Assembly (NCBI GenBank): GCA_947561585.1
Contig: CANNZV010002590.1
Span: 1-64,000 of the forward strand
Direction of reading: 5' to 3'
Length of the DNA: 64,000 bases
From: Caprella mutica
Taxonomy: Eukaryota > Arthropoda > Malacostraca > Amphipoda > Caprellidae
Of the stretch, positions 51,950 to 63,475 are shown piece after piece (within the stretch, counting starts at the first letter, position 1; each line of letters starts with the position of its first letter). Made by a program: the position numbers and the translations under genes. The notes beneath the pieces were generated by a model. The model was not told where the DNA came from, did not search any database, and saw only the letters and a program-made list of their open reading frames with translations.

Positions 51950-52245
51950 TCTAGGATTATGGGAGAAATCATCTGATAGTATAGGAGATTCCCCCTTTTT
52001 ATTATAGGAGTGAACATGGTAGAAAACTTGGACATAAGCACCCCCAATTCTCTTCTATGATTATGGTAGAAAGACTCCTTTAATCTCCCAAAATCTTCAA
52101 TGATTATGGGTGAAATCATCTGATGGTATAGGAGATTCCCCCCTTTAATTATAGGAGTGAACATGGTGGAAAACTTGGACATAAGCACCCCAATTCTCTT
52201 CTATGATTATGGTAGAAATGCTCCTTTAATCTCCCAAAATCTTCT
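51950..52245 (+). repeat. Two-copy tandem repeat, about 149-bp unit
   Basis: The sequence from ATTATGGGAGAAATCATCTG, through ATAGGAGTGAACATGG and ACTTGGACATAAGCACC, to ATCTCCCAAAATCTTC occurs twice with few differences. Confidence 0.9.
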
Positions 52246-53335
52246 ATGTCCCCCCTATAATTTTCTCCCTGGGTGGTTGCGAGTACATTGGCGTCTAATA
52301 GCATTTTTTTTGTACATTTTTGTAATTATTTGTAACTATTAAAAATGGAATTGGAAATCAAACCACATATTGAGCATTACATTATTATCAATATATGACA
52401 ATTAAATAATATAGCAACAAATAACCATAAACGATAATTTCTCAGATTCTCAGTTCTACTAAGAGACAGCTAAAGTTTCATTAATATCTAACAAAATATT
52501 AGAACAAGAAAAATAAGTCTCTATATAGCGATATATGGTAAATAATGAGATTTAATTATTTATTCATCTAGCTAGATAAAAATAATAGTAGCTACATTTA
52601 GAATATAAATAATTCAACAATTAGGAGATACATGATACAATTAATTATTTTGTGCCATTTTCTGTCTTATGAGATATTTGGTGATCTCTCAGTAACATTT
52701 TAAGTTTTGAAAAGCTTCTTTCTAATTCAACTGATGTCAACGGAGTCTACTTTAAATACATTGCATTTTGTGCTATATTCCTTTCAATTTGCACCTCTTT
52801 CACTCTAGCGATAACCCTTCGTATTTATTCTCTGTGTTGCAATCCAGGATTATTTGCTTCAATGCGGTTGGTATCAAGTTGGTTGGTATCATCAAATCTA
52901 CAAATTGATACAACATTTGATTTTTTGTAGCTACTTAGCTTCACATTGCATGGCTTGCATTTCAAAACAACGTTTTTTTTTTTGCATAAGACATCTCCAA
53001 ATTCATCAACTGAATTTCGTATCATGACGTTATCAGACCGCTTAACTTTAGTCATTATTAAGAGTTGTTAAGACTACGAGGACTTGGAACTAAATGACTT
53101 GCTGAAATATTCCAAAAAAATGTACATAGAAAATGGAGCAACTGTAGCGTAAACTTTAACATCTCTTAAATAGAGTTTTGCATGCTATAGCATAGACAAA
53201 AATATCCTTAAATAGAATTTTATATGCTTTATGCAAAATATATTAATGCCTATGGAGCATAGATCATCTATGCTTTTATAGCATTCTATGCTGTTATTTT
53301 GTTAGAGCATAGAAATCCAGGCTCTAGTTATATAT
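52246..53335. other. Non-coding region
   Basis: No supported gene. A 76-codon minus-strand frame at 52825-53055 has a lysine-rich, cysteine-containing sequence but no recognisable family. Confidence 0.35.
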
Positions 53336-53620
53336 GACCTTGACCACCAAATAATTTTTGAGTTATAAATGACCTTGACCTCAACCATTGACTCGTTCGT
53401 TCCTAAAATCTAGTAAACTTGTAACTGGATAATGACCAATCGTCTAATATTTTCTGAGTTATTGAGTGATAAATGACCTTGACCTTTAACCGGATCACTT
53501 CCAAAATTCTATCAGATGGTTCCCGGACATTAACACATCGTTCCATCAAATTTTGGGCAATTTGGTTGAATGCTTTTGAGTTATTAGGTTATAAATGGCC
53601 TTGACCTTGATCTTTGAGCT
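53336..53620 (+). repeat. Degenerate repeat with ATAAATGACCTTGACC
   Basis: The phrase GAGTTATAAATGACCTTGACC and variants recur at spacings of about 105-115 bp (near 53366, 53474, 53588). Such GACCTTGACC-rich repeats look like an old tandem array. Confidence 0.6.
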
Positions 53621-55780
53621 TCGACCCGATCGACCGACATACTTCTTAGTTCTTTATAGTAGATCATCATGTGCACATATATCTCCATCATTTTTGGTTT
53701 CACATGAATATTATAGATGCTTCTGAGCTTTTTGTCAGTTTGTAGGTATTTGTCCAATATTTATCATTGATAAAAGAATTTTTTTTTTTCGTGTTTGGTA
53801 TCTGTTATTTTCGCTGCGGTTATTATTTTGATTTAAAGCCTTCTAGTCATTGAACTTTTTATCTACGATGTAAATACTTAAGGAAGTTATTATTCATTAG
53901 TACTTGTTTGATGCGACTAAGTTGTGTGGAGTAGGAGTACCAGTCAGAACATAATATATATGGTCATCTGAATAAAAGTCATTATTACTGATACTGTGTA
54001 GCGTTGGATGCGAATACTTTAGTAGTTGCAGCTGAACTCTGACTGCATTTATAGTAGTACAAAAACCCTCAAAAGTAAAGAATATCCCCCCTCTACGACC
54101 GTTCATCTCCCAAATTGGGACAGTGACTTGCAGTACCGCAAAGAATGTTTACAGTCACGTCACAGTAACACTGAAAAGTTGAGCTGCTGTTTCTTGTTCT
54201 GTAGTTATGGGTGGAGAGTATAGTCAAAAATTACTCATTGAAATATTGTAGTCCGAGCACAGTGAGTGACGAACTTATTTCATTAAAAATCATTCATAAA
54301 TTTAATCAAATTCGAAAAGCTTAAGAATGTAAAGAAAATATAAAAGCATTTCACTTACCGTTTTATATAATTCATAACATAGCATTTTTGTTATGTATAA
54401 AATATTTATTTAATATTACTGTGAGAAATACTAAATTGAATAATAATTGAATGTGCTGAAGAATTATTTTGTGGTATAAAATTTATAATTAAGTAAAAGT
54501 AAAGACAATACTTTTCCATTTAAAGCAAGAAATAACAATAATACTTAATGGACTTATTCCAGTAATTAACCATGTAGGAATAAGTAAAACTTCTGTTTTA
54601 TTTGCATTAAAATCAATTAACTTTGTTTTTAATATATTTTATGTATTGGTTTATAAAACTATTAAGCTTATAAAAAATATGTTGAAAACAATTGTTTCTG
54701 ATATAAGAACTACATTATCAGCAAATGATGTACAAAAAGTTATTACAATTTTCTGAATTACACAAACTAAAATGTCGAAAATTGAAAAACAAATACTATA
54801 GAATAATATTAATAATTGAAAATTGAAAAACAATGTGTGGTTACTATTGGTTTGAAATAAAAGCTTTTATCACTTATTTGGACATATATTTATTGTTAGG
54901 ATAAGTAGTCACAAATCATTTTGTAGATTGGTGTAATGGCATGGACTCCATGTCTTTTGGAGTAGAAAATCTCTATTGTTGATGTCGAATGTTTTCCCTG
55001 TATCAAGAAATAAATGTCGATTTATCATTAAAATATAATGGTCAGTAGATACGCATTTCCAAAACCAATATCGATGTACTCTTCATAAGAGAACTGTTGG
55101 CATCTATTTATTAGTCAGTTTTTTTAATATAAATTCTATAAACATTCTGTTAAAAATGGCTGGAATAGATTGGTCTATAATTTGATGTATCGCCATAATT
55201 ACCGGAGTTGATAAATGGTATAAAATGAGCGAATTTCTATTTTTTTTTAATCAAAACATCTTTCAATAAATGCGTTGAAAATTGAAAGCGTTTTTTTACT
55301 GTTCAAAGTTCAAGTTAAGCACTTACACAGTATAACTGATTTTTTATATTGAAGCTCTTTTATTTGAAGGTTATTAGTACTATTTTATATCCCAATCACT
55401 GACACTGGGTTAATGGTGAAGGAATAATGAATACAAGGGTTGAAATAATTAAATTATCTAAATTTGTTTGTTCGAGCTGTTAACAAGAAGAGTTGCAACT
55501 GATGAGAAATAGCCATTCAAATAATTAGACCATCTCTCACAAGCAACAACATCTCTTCCATCTTTTCTTAATTGGCAGCGTTTGTATTTTCGTCTCAGTC
55601 CAAAATGGAGTTAATTTGTCGTCAGGTTTTCTTTGAGTTGCCAGAACAATATTTTTGTTTTGAATGGAATTAATTAATATTTTTCATGTTTTTTAATACT
55701 GATTCATTCGTTAGTATTATTTTTTTAGTATTTCATTGTATTAATTAATGGAAATATTTCATGAAAGCAGTTGTGCAGAA
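53621..55780. other. Non-coding region
   Basis: About 2.2 kb with no supported gene. Short frames at 53897-54223 do not resemble any family I know. Confidence 0.35.
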
Positions 55781-56705
55781 TGAGTCAAAAAATGGGTCCA
55801 AGATTAAAATCGCCATAACGTTAACAAGAACAGTCGTTTATTTGTGTGGTTTTCATTGACTAATGCAGAATTTTATCAGCTACAACCACATTTTTCGTTT
55901 GTTTTTATATTCCTAATAGGCTTTTCTACAGGGTGGTCATAAGCAGAGGGTGGTGAAAAACTCATACGTAATTGTTAAAGGATATCAAAATGGGTATGCT
56001 TAGCCAGTATTTCTCTGTATAAATAAAGAATCAGTTGCATATTATGAAGATCTAAAGTATTACATTGTTTAACAAAAACAACCATCATCTCCCATTATTC
56101 TCAATACATTTTTTCATCCGTTTTCCTGACTGTTTTCAGTGATCTTTTAATTATCTCAGAATTAGCCTTCAAGAAATCCACACCGTGCGTTATTCGTTCT
56201 TTTCATAGATTCAGATTAGCAGAAGGGGAGGAGCATACTTCATTTCTTAAATAACACAACAATAAATATTTTCAAGCTGTTAAATGGCATGACCATTGGA
56301 AATTACTTGATGTTCAAAACTTCCCCCAGTCGTTCATTGACAGCGAGTGTTCTGTGTACTGGGGTATCATCCTGCATTATTGCATCCACCATACCTGATT
56401 TAGAGTTTCTCCATAAATATGTCGTATTTCCGGAATTATCCGCTAATTCAACATAATGGTTCTTAAAAATTATGCTAATATTCAGAGATAAACTTTGATA
56501 ATCAGGGTTTGAAATATGCTGCGCAAAAGCATTTCCACCACCCTCTACTTAAGACCAACCTGTAGAAAAATTATTAGGAATATGAAAACAAACGATTAAA
56601 ATGTGGTTATAGCTAATAAAAATCAGCAGTAGTCAAATAAAACCACATGGAAATAGTAGTCAAAGTGATCGCGATTTTAATCTCGTACACGCTTTTTTTT
56701 ACTCA
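55781..56705. mobile_element. DNA transposon relic with long inverted ends
   Basis: Left arm from TGAGTCAAAAAATGGG through AGATTAAAATCGCC, TTTATATTCCTAATAG and TTTTCTACAGG is mirrored on the right up to 56705. Arms are about 180 bp. In the middle, the minus strand encodes QDDTPVHRTLAVNERLGEVL, resembling the second catalytic Asp region of IS630/mariner-type transposases, with surrounding stops. Target duplication not resolved. Confidence 0.6.
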
Positions 56706-57776
56706 TACTATATAGTTTATAATGTAAATTGGATGGTAGAGAGTTAGGGTCTGTTGAATTATGATTAATTGATCCATCTTTGTAAATATTTTGTATGAAC
56801 TCTTCAATGTTATTCGAATTATTCTTCCGACAGTAAGAAGTATGTTACTCGGTAACATGAGTTGTGTCGATAATTAATAAAGAAGGTATATTGCCACAAT
56901 ACCAGATTTATTTAGATTGCATACCCAAATGTGATCTAATAGGGAAAACTAGTGACTAGTTAACTTCTAGTTGGTTTGTCAATCGTATTTTTTAATTTAA
57001 AACCCGTGATGATATTAATAGAAATTATTTAATTAGAAGGATTAAAAAATTTATTATTTAACACTTTAGTATTAAAACCACCTAAAATTATAAAATTACA
57101 AGCAACAGTATGTCGTTTATTAGAGTTTGATTAAAGATGTTAATGAAATAATAATTAAGTGGTCAATACAGGCAAACTATCATCAAATTTACATATACGT
57201 ACTCTATTAAATAGTACAAACCAAATTTCCAGTTCATATGTTATAAATAATAATTTATCTATGATTCTAATATTAAATTACTTCCAATATTATATAGTTA
57301 TACCGCCACCCTAGCATTTACTGTGCACTTATTTGCCTCACTAAATCCTTTCAAATAGCAGTTATTTAGTAATCTACATACTAAAGCATATGGCATCTCC
57401 TAATACTTGGAAAACTTAAGTGCATTAAAAAGAATTTTTTTTATAGTTATATCATAGTTTTTAATCAGTTACCCTTCATTTAAAGTGTAACTGATTGCTT
57501 CCGGAAAGGAAAATAATAACTATTTTTATAGAGTAAATTCCATGATATTTCCACTATTAATGTTACTAGTACAGTCCTAGCTGTTATTGAATCTAAATTA
57601 TATTCGAATGAAATTGTGTATTATGGATAAACATATTCTGATTAAACAAAAAAAATCTCATAGAACAAAATAATTTTTTTTTTAATACATAGTGTCAATT
57701 ATTATTGTAGCCCGTAGTCATGATACTGCCACAAATGATTCATTTTTCCATTTAATATGTGTATCTAAATATGAAG
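56706..57776. other. Non-coding region
   Basis: AT-rich with no supported feature. Confidence 0.4.
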
Positions 57777-58687
57777 TTACAATTAATTAAGTTAAATAAA
57801 CAAATAAATGAACTCAGTGAAAAACAATCTACATATAAAAGAAAAAATCATTTTAAAATAAACAATTCCGTAGAAGCCCCTTGTGAATTTAATTGGGGCT
57901 TCTGTTCATAAATAAAAATGGATTCCAATGTCCTCAAATCGTAACTATTGCAGGTTGATAAAATTTTGAAATCATTTTCCGAAATTTGATGGTTATTATC
58001 ATATGAATGGTTTAAAATTTTGCTATTTTCTTGATTAGATAAAACAGTAAAGGGGTTTCTGAAGGAAACCCCTCTGTGTTGACAAACTCGAACCTTTAAT
58101 TGTTTCCTTGTCTCGCCTATGTAGGCCGCGGAGCACTGTCCGCAAGTGAATTTATAAATGACGTTGGAAACAAGTAAAGGTGGGAGTTTGTCCTTATACT
58201 TAAACATATTGCCAATAGTGTTAGAAGAATTGAAAATGAATTTAGGATCGATTTGAGGATAAAACTTACTAATTAAAGATGTTAATTTACGTTTGAGGAC
58301 ATTGGAATAATGGCCTAAATATTCTAACTTAACATAAATTGGTTTCCTAGAACAAGTTATTTTAGAAGGAGGTGGATTATATAAATTGTCTATGGTCTTC
58401 CTAAACATACTATCTATAATTTTGTTTGTGAACTTATTTCTCAAAAAATATTCCCTAAGATAAGACAATTCATTTTCAAACAAAGTTACATTAGAACAAA
58501 TCCTAAAGGCCCTATAAACTAAACATGAAATAATATTGAGTTTAAAACTAAAAGGAATAAAAGAATTAAATTTCATACCAAGGCCAGTGAACGTTTTCTT
58601 GCGATATACAGAAGTAATAAATTTATCATTTTCTCTACTTATTAAAACGTCTAAGAAATTTATTAAAATTCGGTTTCCACGGAACAA
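57777..58687 (-). mobile_element. Truncated inverted copy of the Penelope-like element
   Basis: Minus-strand copy of the 3' 910 bases of the neighbouring element. It keeps a 279-codon frame covering the C-terminal part from NFLDVLISREND to the end, including the GIY-YIG domain. The translated part is identical by eye to the full copy apart from the junction residues. Homology stops at 57777, which corresponds to about 61210 in the full copy. Confidence 0.93.
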
Positions 58688-58716
58688 ATCTATTATTGAA
58701 ACTTTACGTCACCGCT

Positions 58717-61137
58717 ATGGAGAACAAGTTTTTTAAATTATTTCGAAATTGTGAAAAGTTAGACTTCAAAATCAAGAAGACAGAAGAAGACATTTATTTT
58801 CTGACATCGTGCATTAAGAACAAGTTAACTCCAAAATTTGTTAATTTCAAGCTTTATTCGAGTAGGATTCGTCGCACCTCCTTTTACAGCGATTTCCAGA
58901 AGAAACTTCTGGAAGATGAATTAAATGAAAAGAGAACTCAAAAACGCACATTATTATCAAGATATTCCATACTTTGTAGTGATCTGCAAGCATCAACATC
59001 ATGGATAGATTTCAACCATCTCTTCTCATATATCAACAACCACAACAGTAACAAAATAGATGAAGTTAAAGAAATTCATAGACGTAAACTTTTTAATTTG
59101 GGATTACGAACAGCACGAGAGGAGCTTGACCCTAGTAACTTAATATTTAATTACTCAAGAAAAAGATTATCAACAAATGAAGTAAATGCCCTAGCTAATG
59201 GACTCAAAATTGGACTTCCTCCTAAGAAAATAAATTATCACAAATTTTTCCTCTCTTTTGAAAAACTATTCACTGATTTGAAAAATAATGACATCTCACC
59301 ACTTCTTCCCGATGGTTTAAATCGAGTAAGGACTTCATTGAAACACCTTGCTTACAGCACATTTTACTCCTTCAACCCTCATAGTCTCAACCCGGATAAG
59401 AAACTAGTTAGCACACTTCAAAATTTGAGCAAAGATAAGGATATCGTTATTTTGAAACCTGATAAAGGAAACGGCATAGTTATTTTGAACAAAGAAGATT
59501 ACAACTCAAAGATGCAAGAGATTATTTCGGACACCACCAAATTTAAAATTATAAATGAAGACTGGTTTAAAGTTACATTAAGACACGAAGACAAAATTAA
59601 TCGATTTTTGGCAAAACTTCTTAAAGAGAAGCACATCAGTCAAGCTGTACACGACCATCTGAGGCTGTCCAGCTCTTCACCGGGGGTAATGTATGGTTTA
59701 CCCAAAATTCATAAAGTTAATGTCCCTTTACGACCTATTTTATCATCAATAGGCACAGCTGGTTATAAAATCTCTAAATTTCTTCTACCATATTTAACTC
59801 CACTCACTTCTAACCAATATACTGTTCAAGATAGTTTCTCATTTGTTAAAGATATAATCAACACTCCAAATAGTAATAAGTATGTAATGGCTAGTTTTGA
59901 CATTAAGTCACTTTTTACAAATATTCCCATAAATGAAACTATTAATATTGCTTCCGATTCATTGTACGACAACAATATTTATGATGTCCCTTCTTTTACA
60001 AAATTATATTTTAAAAATCTTCTGGAAATGGCTGTAAAGGAGGTGTTATTTATTTTTAATAATGTTTTATATTCTCAGTTTGATGGTGTAGCTATGGGTA
60101 ATCCCTTAGGTCCAACGCTAGCGAACGTTTTCTTGTGCTATCATGAAGTAAATTGGCTCAATAATTGTCCTTCTGACTTTAAACCAGTAGTTTATAAAAG
60201 ATACATTGACGATACTTTCATACTTTTTAGGCACAGTTCTCACATTACAAAATTTCTAAACTATTTAAATTCTCAACATTCTAATATTAAATTCACTTGT
60301 GAGACTGAAATTGATTCCAAATTAAATTTCTTAGACGTTTTAATAAGTAGAGAAAATGATAAATTTATTACTTCTGTATATCGAAAGAAAACGTTCACTG
60401 GCCTTGGTATGAAATTTAATTCTTTTATTCCTTTTAGTTTTAAACTCAATATTATTTCATGTTTAGTTTATAGGGCCTTTAGGATTTGTTCTAATGTAAC
60501 TTTGTTTGAAAATGAATTGTCTTATCTTAGGGAATATTTTTTGAGAAATAAGTTCACAAACAAAATTATAGATAGTATGTTTAGGAAGACCATAGACAAT
60601 TTATATAATCCACCTCCTTCTAAAATAACTTGTTCTAGGAAACCAATTTATGTTAAGTTAGAATATTTAGGCCATTATTCCAATGTCCTCAAACGTAAAT
60701 TAACATCTTTAATTAGTAAGTTTTATCCTCAAATCGATCCTAAATTCATTTTCAATTCTTCTAACACTATTGGCAATATGTTTAAGTATAAGGACAAACT
60801 CCCACCTTTACTTGTTTCCAACGTCATTTATAAATTCACTTGCGGACAGTGCTCCGCGGCCTACATAGGCGAGACAAGGAAACAATTAAAGGTTCGAGTT
60901 TGTCAACACAGAGGGGTTTCCTTCAGAAACCCCTTTACTGTTTTATCTAATCAAGAAAATAGCAAAATTTTAAACCATTCATATGATAATAACCATCAAA
61001 TTTCGGAAAATGATTTCAAAATTTTATCAACCTGCAATAGTTACGATTTGAGGACATTGGAATCCATTTTTATTTATGAACAGAAGCCCCAATTAAATTC
61101 ACAAGGGGCTTCAACTGAATTATTTATTTTAAAATGA
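58717..61137 (+). CDS. Penelope-like element protein: reverse transcriptase plus GIY-YIG endonuclease
   Basis: 806 residues from the first ATG (58717); an in-frame TTG lies 21 bases upstream but is not a likely start. Order: N-terminal basic/coiled segment, RT fingers (DIVILKPDKGNGIVILNK), PGVMYGLPKIHK, MASFDIKSLFTNIPI, GVAMGNPLGPTLANVF and the catalytic RYIDDTFILF (YIDD about 496-499). C-terminal GIY-YIG nuclease: VIYKFTCGQC...AYIGETRKQL with the Arg and His residues that follow (YIG at about 716-718). In the family RT and nuclease together carry out target-primed insertion. The frame is undamaged, so the copy is young. It lies in opposite orientation to a truncated copy just upstream. Confidence 0.95.
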   Translation: MENKFFKLFRNCEKLDFKIKKTEEDIYFLTSCIKNKLTPKFVNFKLYSSRIRRTSFYSDFQKKLLEDELNEKRTQKRTLLSRYSILCSDLQASTSWIDFNHLFSYINNHNSNKIDEVKEIHRRKLFNLGLRTAREELDPSNLIFNYSRKRLSTNEVNALANGLKIGLPPKKINYHKFFLSFEKLFTDLKNNDISPLLPDGLNRVRTSLKHLAYSTFYSFNPHSLNPDKKLVSTLQNLSKDKDIVILKPDKGNGIVILNKEDYNSKMQEIISDTTKFKIINEDWFKVTLRHEDKINRFLAKLLKEKHISQAVHDHLRLSSSSPGVMYGLPKIHKVNVPLRPILSSIGTAGYKISKFLLPYLTPLTSNQYTVQDSFSFVKDIINTPNSNKYVMASFDIKSLFTNIPINETINIASDSLYDNNIYDVPSFTKLYFKNLLEMAVKEVLFIFNNVLYSQFDGVAMGNPLGPTLANVFLCYHEVNWLNNCPSDFKPVVYKRYIDDTFILFRHSSHITKFLNYLNSQHSNIKFTCETEIDSKLNFLDVLISRENDKFITSVYRKKTFTGLGMKFNSFIPFSFKLNIISCLVYRAFRICSNVTLFENELSYLREYFLRNKFTNKIIDSMFRKTIDNLYNPPPSKITCSRKPIYVKLEYLGHYSNVLKRKLTSLISKFYPQIDPKFIFNSSNTIGNMFKYKDKLPPLLVSNVIYKFTCGQCSAAYIGETRKQLKVRVCQHRGVSFRNPFTVLSNQENSKILNHSYDNNHQISENDFKILSTCNSYDLRTLESIFIYEQKPQLNSQGASTELFILK

Positions 61138-61400
61138 TTTTTTCTTTTATATATAGATTGTTTTTCACTGAGTTCATTTATTTGTTTATTTAACTTAATT
61201 AATTGTAACATTAGTGATATTTATTGATTTCTGTATCCTAGATAGGAGAATTTTGTATTTATATAGTAGAATTAAGATATATTTAGGTTTCCTGAGGATG
61301 ATTTTTTGAAAAAATCGAAAGCTTGAAGAAATATGGACTTTTTTATTACCACCCTTGTTTTTATCTTCATTACTAATCTATTTCTCAAGAAAATTTAATT
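61138..61400 (+). other. 3' tail of the Penelope-like element
   Basis: AT-rich tail. At 61292-61298 CTGAGGA fits the CUGANGA half of a hammerhead core. It is followed by a GATTTT/AAAATC stem and GAAA at 61317-61320. Hammerhead motifs are known in terminal repeats of Penelope-like elements, but stem III and the cleavage site could not be placed here. Confidence 0.35.
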
Positions 61401-61895
61401 TATTTTGAAAAAGCGCCACCTAGTGATAAATAGCATAAGCTTTGCTCGACTCATTGACGCCATCTTGCTGTGATTTCACAAACGTTGTGCAAAAAACTTT
61501 TGTATATCTGTGAGTGATATTATTAATTATAACTCTAAAAATACCTTATTTGTTAGTATATTGTATATAAATCACAAATTTATTTATTATGGCTTATTTG
61601 GGAAGATAATCAGACATTCTATAAACGTTCATGAAGATTGTTCTGGAACGTTCTGGAAATAATGTAAACAGCGCCATCTATGAGATGATCGCATAAGCTT
61701 ATGTTAACTAATAAAAACCCTATTTTCTCTGAAAATACAGTGATTTGAGATGAAACATTTCATATCCGTAACTAATCATTGTTTATTTATGGTATTATGA
61801 AAAAATATTTGATATGAAAATTAGACGCACCCCCCCTTTAATGTTAAGTTGTATTAAATATATTCTATATATTAATATATAATACCTAGTAAATA

Positions 61896-61918
61896 NNNNN
61901 NNNNNNNNNNNNNNNNNN
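61896..61918. other. Assembly gap (23 N)
   Basis: Undetermined bases. Sequence order and distance across it are not guaranteed. Confidence 0.99.
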
Positions 61919-63097
61919 GTCATCTAATCAATTTTAAGTGTTTGGAATGGTCTGATGTGCCCATCCGGTTGGTACCCCGAGTACTACATTTCATATCTCA
62001 GAGGAAGTGTACCATTACAGGTACACACAGATGCCACCACCTGTGTTTGTCTCATAAAAACCTGCTGCCCCTGGCTAGTTCTCAGAAGAAGTCGATAGGT
62101 GTCTACTATCGCCACCATTTCATTCACAAATTGGACAATAATCACCAAGCTCATTAATTTAGCCACCTAACTAGTAAGCCTGGCGATTTATCTAATCATT
62201 ACATTGTACTTTAATTGTAACACTGGAATAAATTTAAAAATCCAGTGCAATCTCACTTGATTTTCTTGAGGAACATTTTTAAGATGAAATCAAGCATGAT
62301 TTTTCTATTTGAACAACAGTATATTAACAAACAAATACTTCTACTTCTACTAAATCAAAAATATTGTAAAATTCAAATGATTTCTATAGAACTTATAAAA
62401 AGATCTTTAAGTAAAATAATCTAGGTAGAACATCAGTAAAGCACTCTAAAGTTGACTGTTCAGTGAATATTTAGCATGAGTCACAGTTGACGGGGTGAGT
62501 ACTGTGGCCTACCTTGACATTCTGGATCTCTAGATCTAACCTCTGGCAGCTAGGTGCACGTAGTAGCCTTTGGAGTACCTACCAAGGTAATATCCTTAAA
62601 TATATTCAGTTACCATTATTTGAATTGCTAGAAGTTAATCATTAACAAGCTCAAAGGAAAGAAGAGTAACTCATCAGTTAGTACACCAGGTATGTAAGTT
62701 TGTCCCCGAAAGCGCCATCTCCTGCTCTAGTGTAAACAGTAAAGTCATTCCCACGAGTGATTACAAAAATGGCGACTTGGAAAAACAGTTTTGGAAATAA
62801 TAACACAACTAGAAAGTTCAAATCTACTTATATCTTTACATACACATTACATTAAAGTTTTGTGAAACCATGTGTGCAAAATGCATTGAAACTAACAAAC
62901 CCGTTTTCGAGAAGACGATTAAACTGAACAGCAACGGGATGTTCTTTGTAGAAGTCATATTAATAAAAGCTTTACCAAATTAATCACTAATTATGTTACA
63001 ATGGTTTCACACACCAAACCATGTAACGGTTATGGCACAATATGTTAAACTTTGAACTGCTGTGAAAAAAGATACACTAATCCATGCTTAGCTCACT
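61919..63097. other. Unassigned region
   Basis: An open stretch on both strands at about 61942-62166 has less AT and looks exon-like, but neither strand gives a family I recognise. AGCGCCATCT-type words at 61674 and 62709 (and 61405 to the left) recur as dispersed fragments. No gene is claimed. Confidence 0.35.
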
Positions 63098-63475
63098 AAT
63101 GAGTGAGAGAGTGGGACAACCACACAAAGCATAATGAATGGGACAACCACACTGTACATAATGAGTGAGATAGTGGGACAACCACAATGTACATAATGAG
63201 TGAGATAGTGGGACAACCACACAAAGCATAATGAATGGGACAACCACACTGTACATAATGAGTGAGATAGTGGGACAACCACAATGTACATAATGAGTGA
63301 GATAGTGGGACAACCACATTGTGCATAAAGAGTGGGACATCCACACTGTGCATAAAGAGTGAAATAGTGGGACAACCACACTGTTCATAAAGAGTGAGAT
63401 AGTGGGACAACCACATTGTGCATAAAGAGTGGGACATCCACACTAAGCATAAAGAGTGGGACAACCACATCATAA
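63098..63475 (-). repeat. Tandem repeat, GTGGGACAACCACA units
   Basis: About eleven alternating units of 29 or 35 bp containing GTGGGACAACCACA and a CATAATGAGTGAGATA-like spacer. A longer period of about 97 bp is visible in the left half. Several minus-strand frames through it are open only because of the repeat, so no gene is called. Confidence 0.92.

Noticed and set aside
61942..62166. Coding exon near the assembly gap
   Set aside because: Open on both strands and less AT-rich, but no recognisable family and no convincing splice pair; gap nearby.
63077..63473. Three overlapping minus-strand Cys/Trp-rich frames
   Set aside because: Open only because they run through a tandem repeat; no start context, no splice support, no family.
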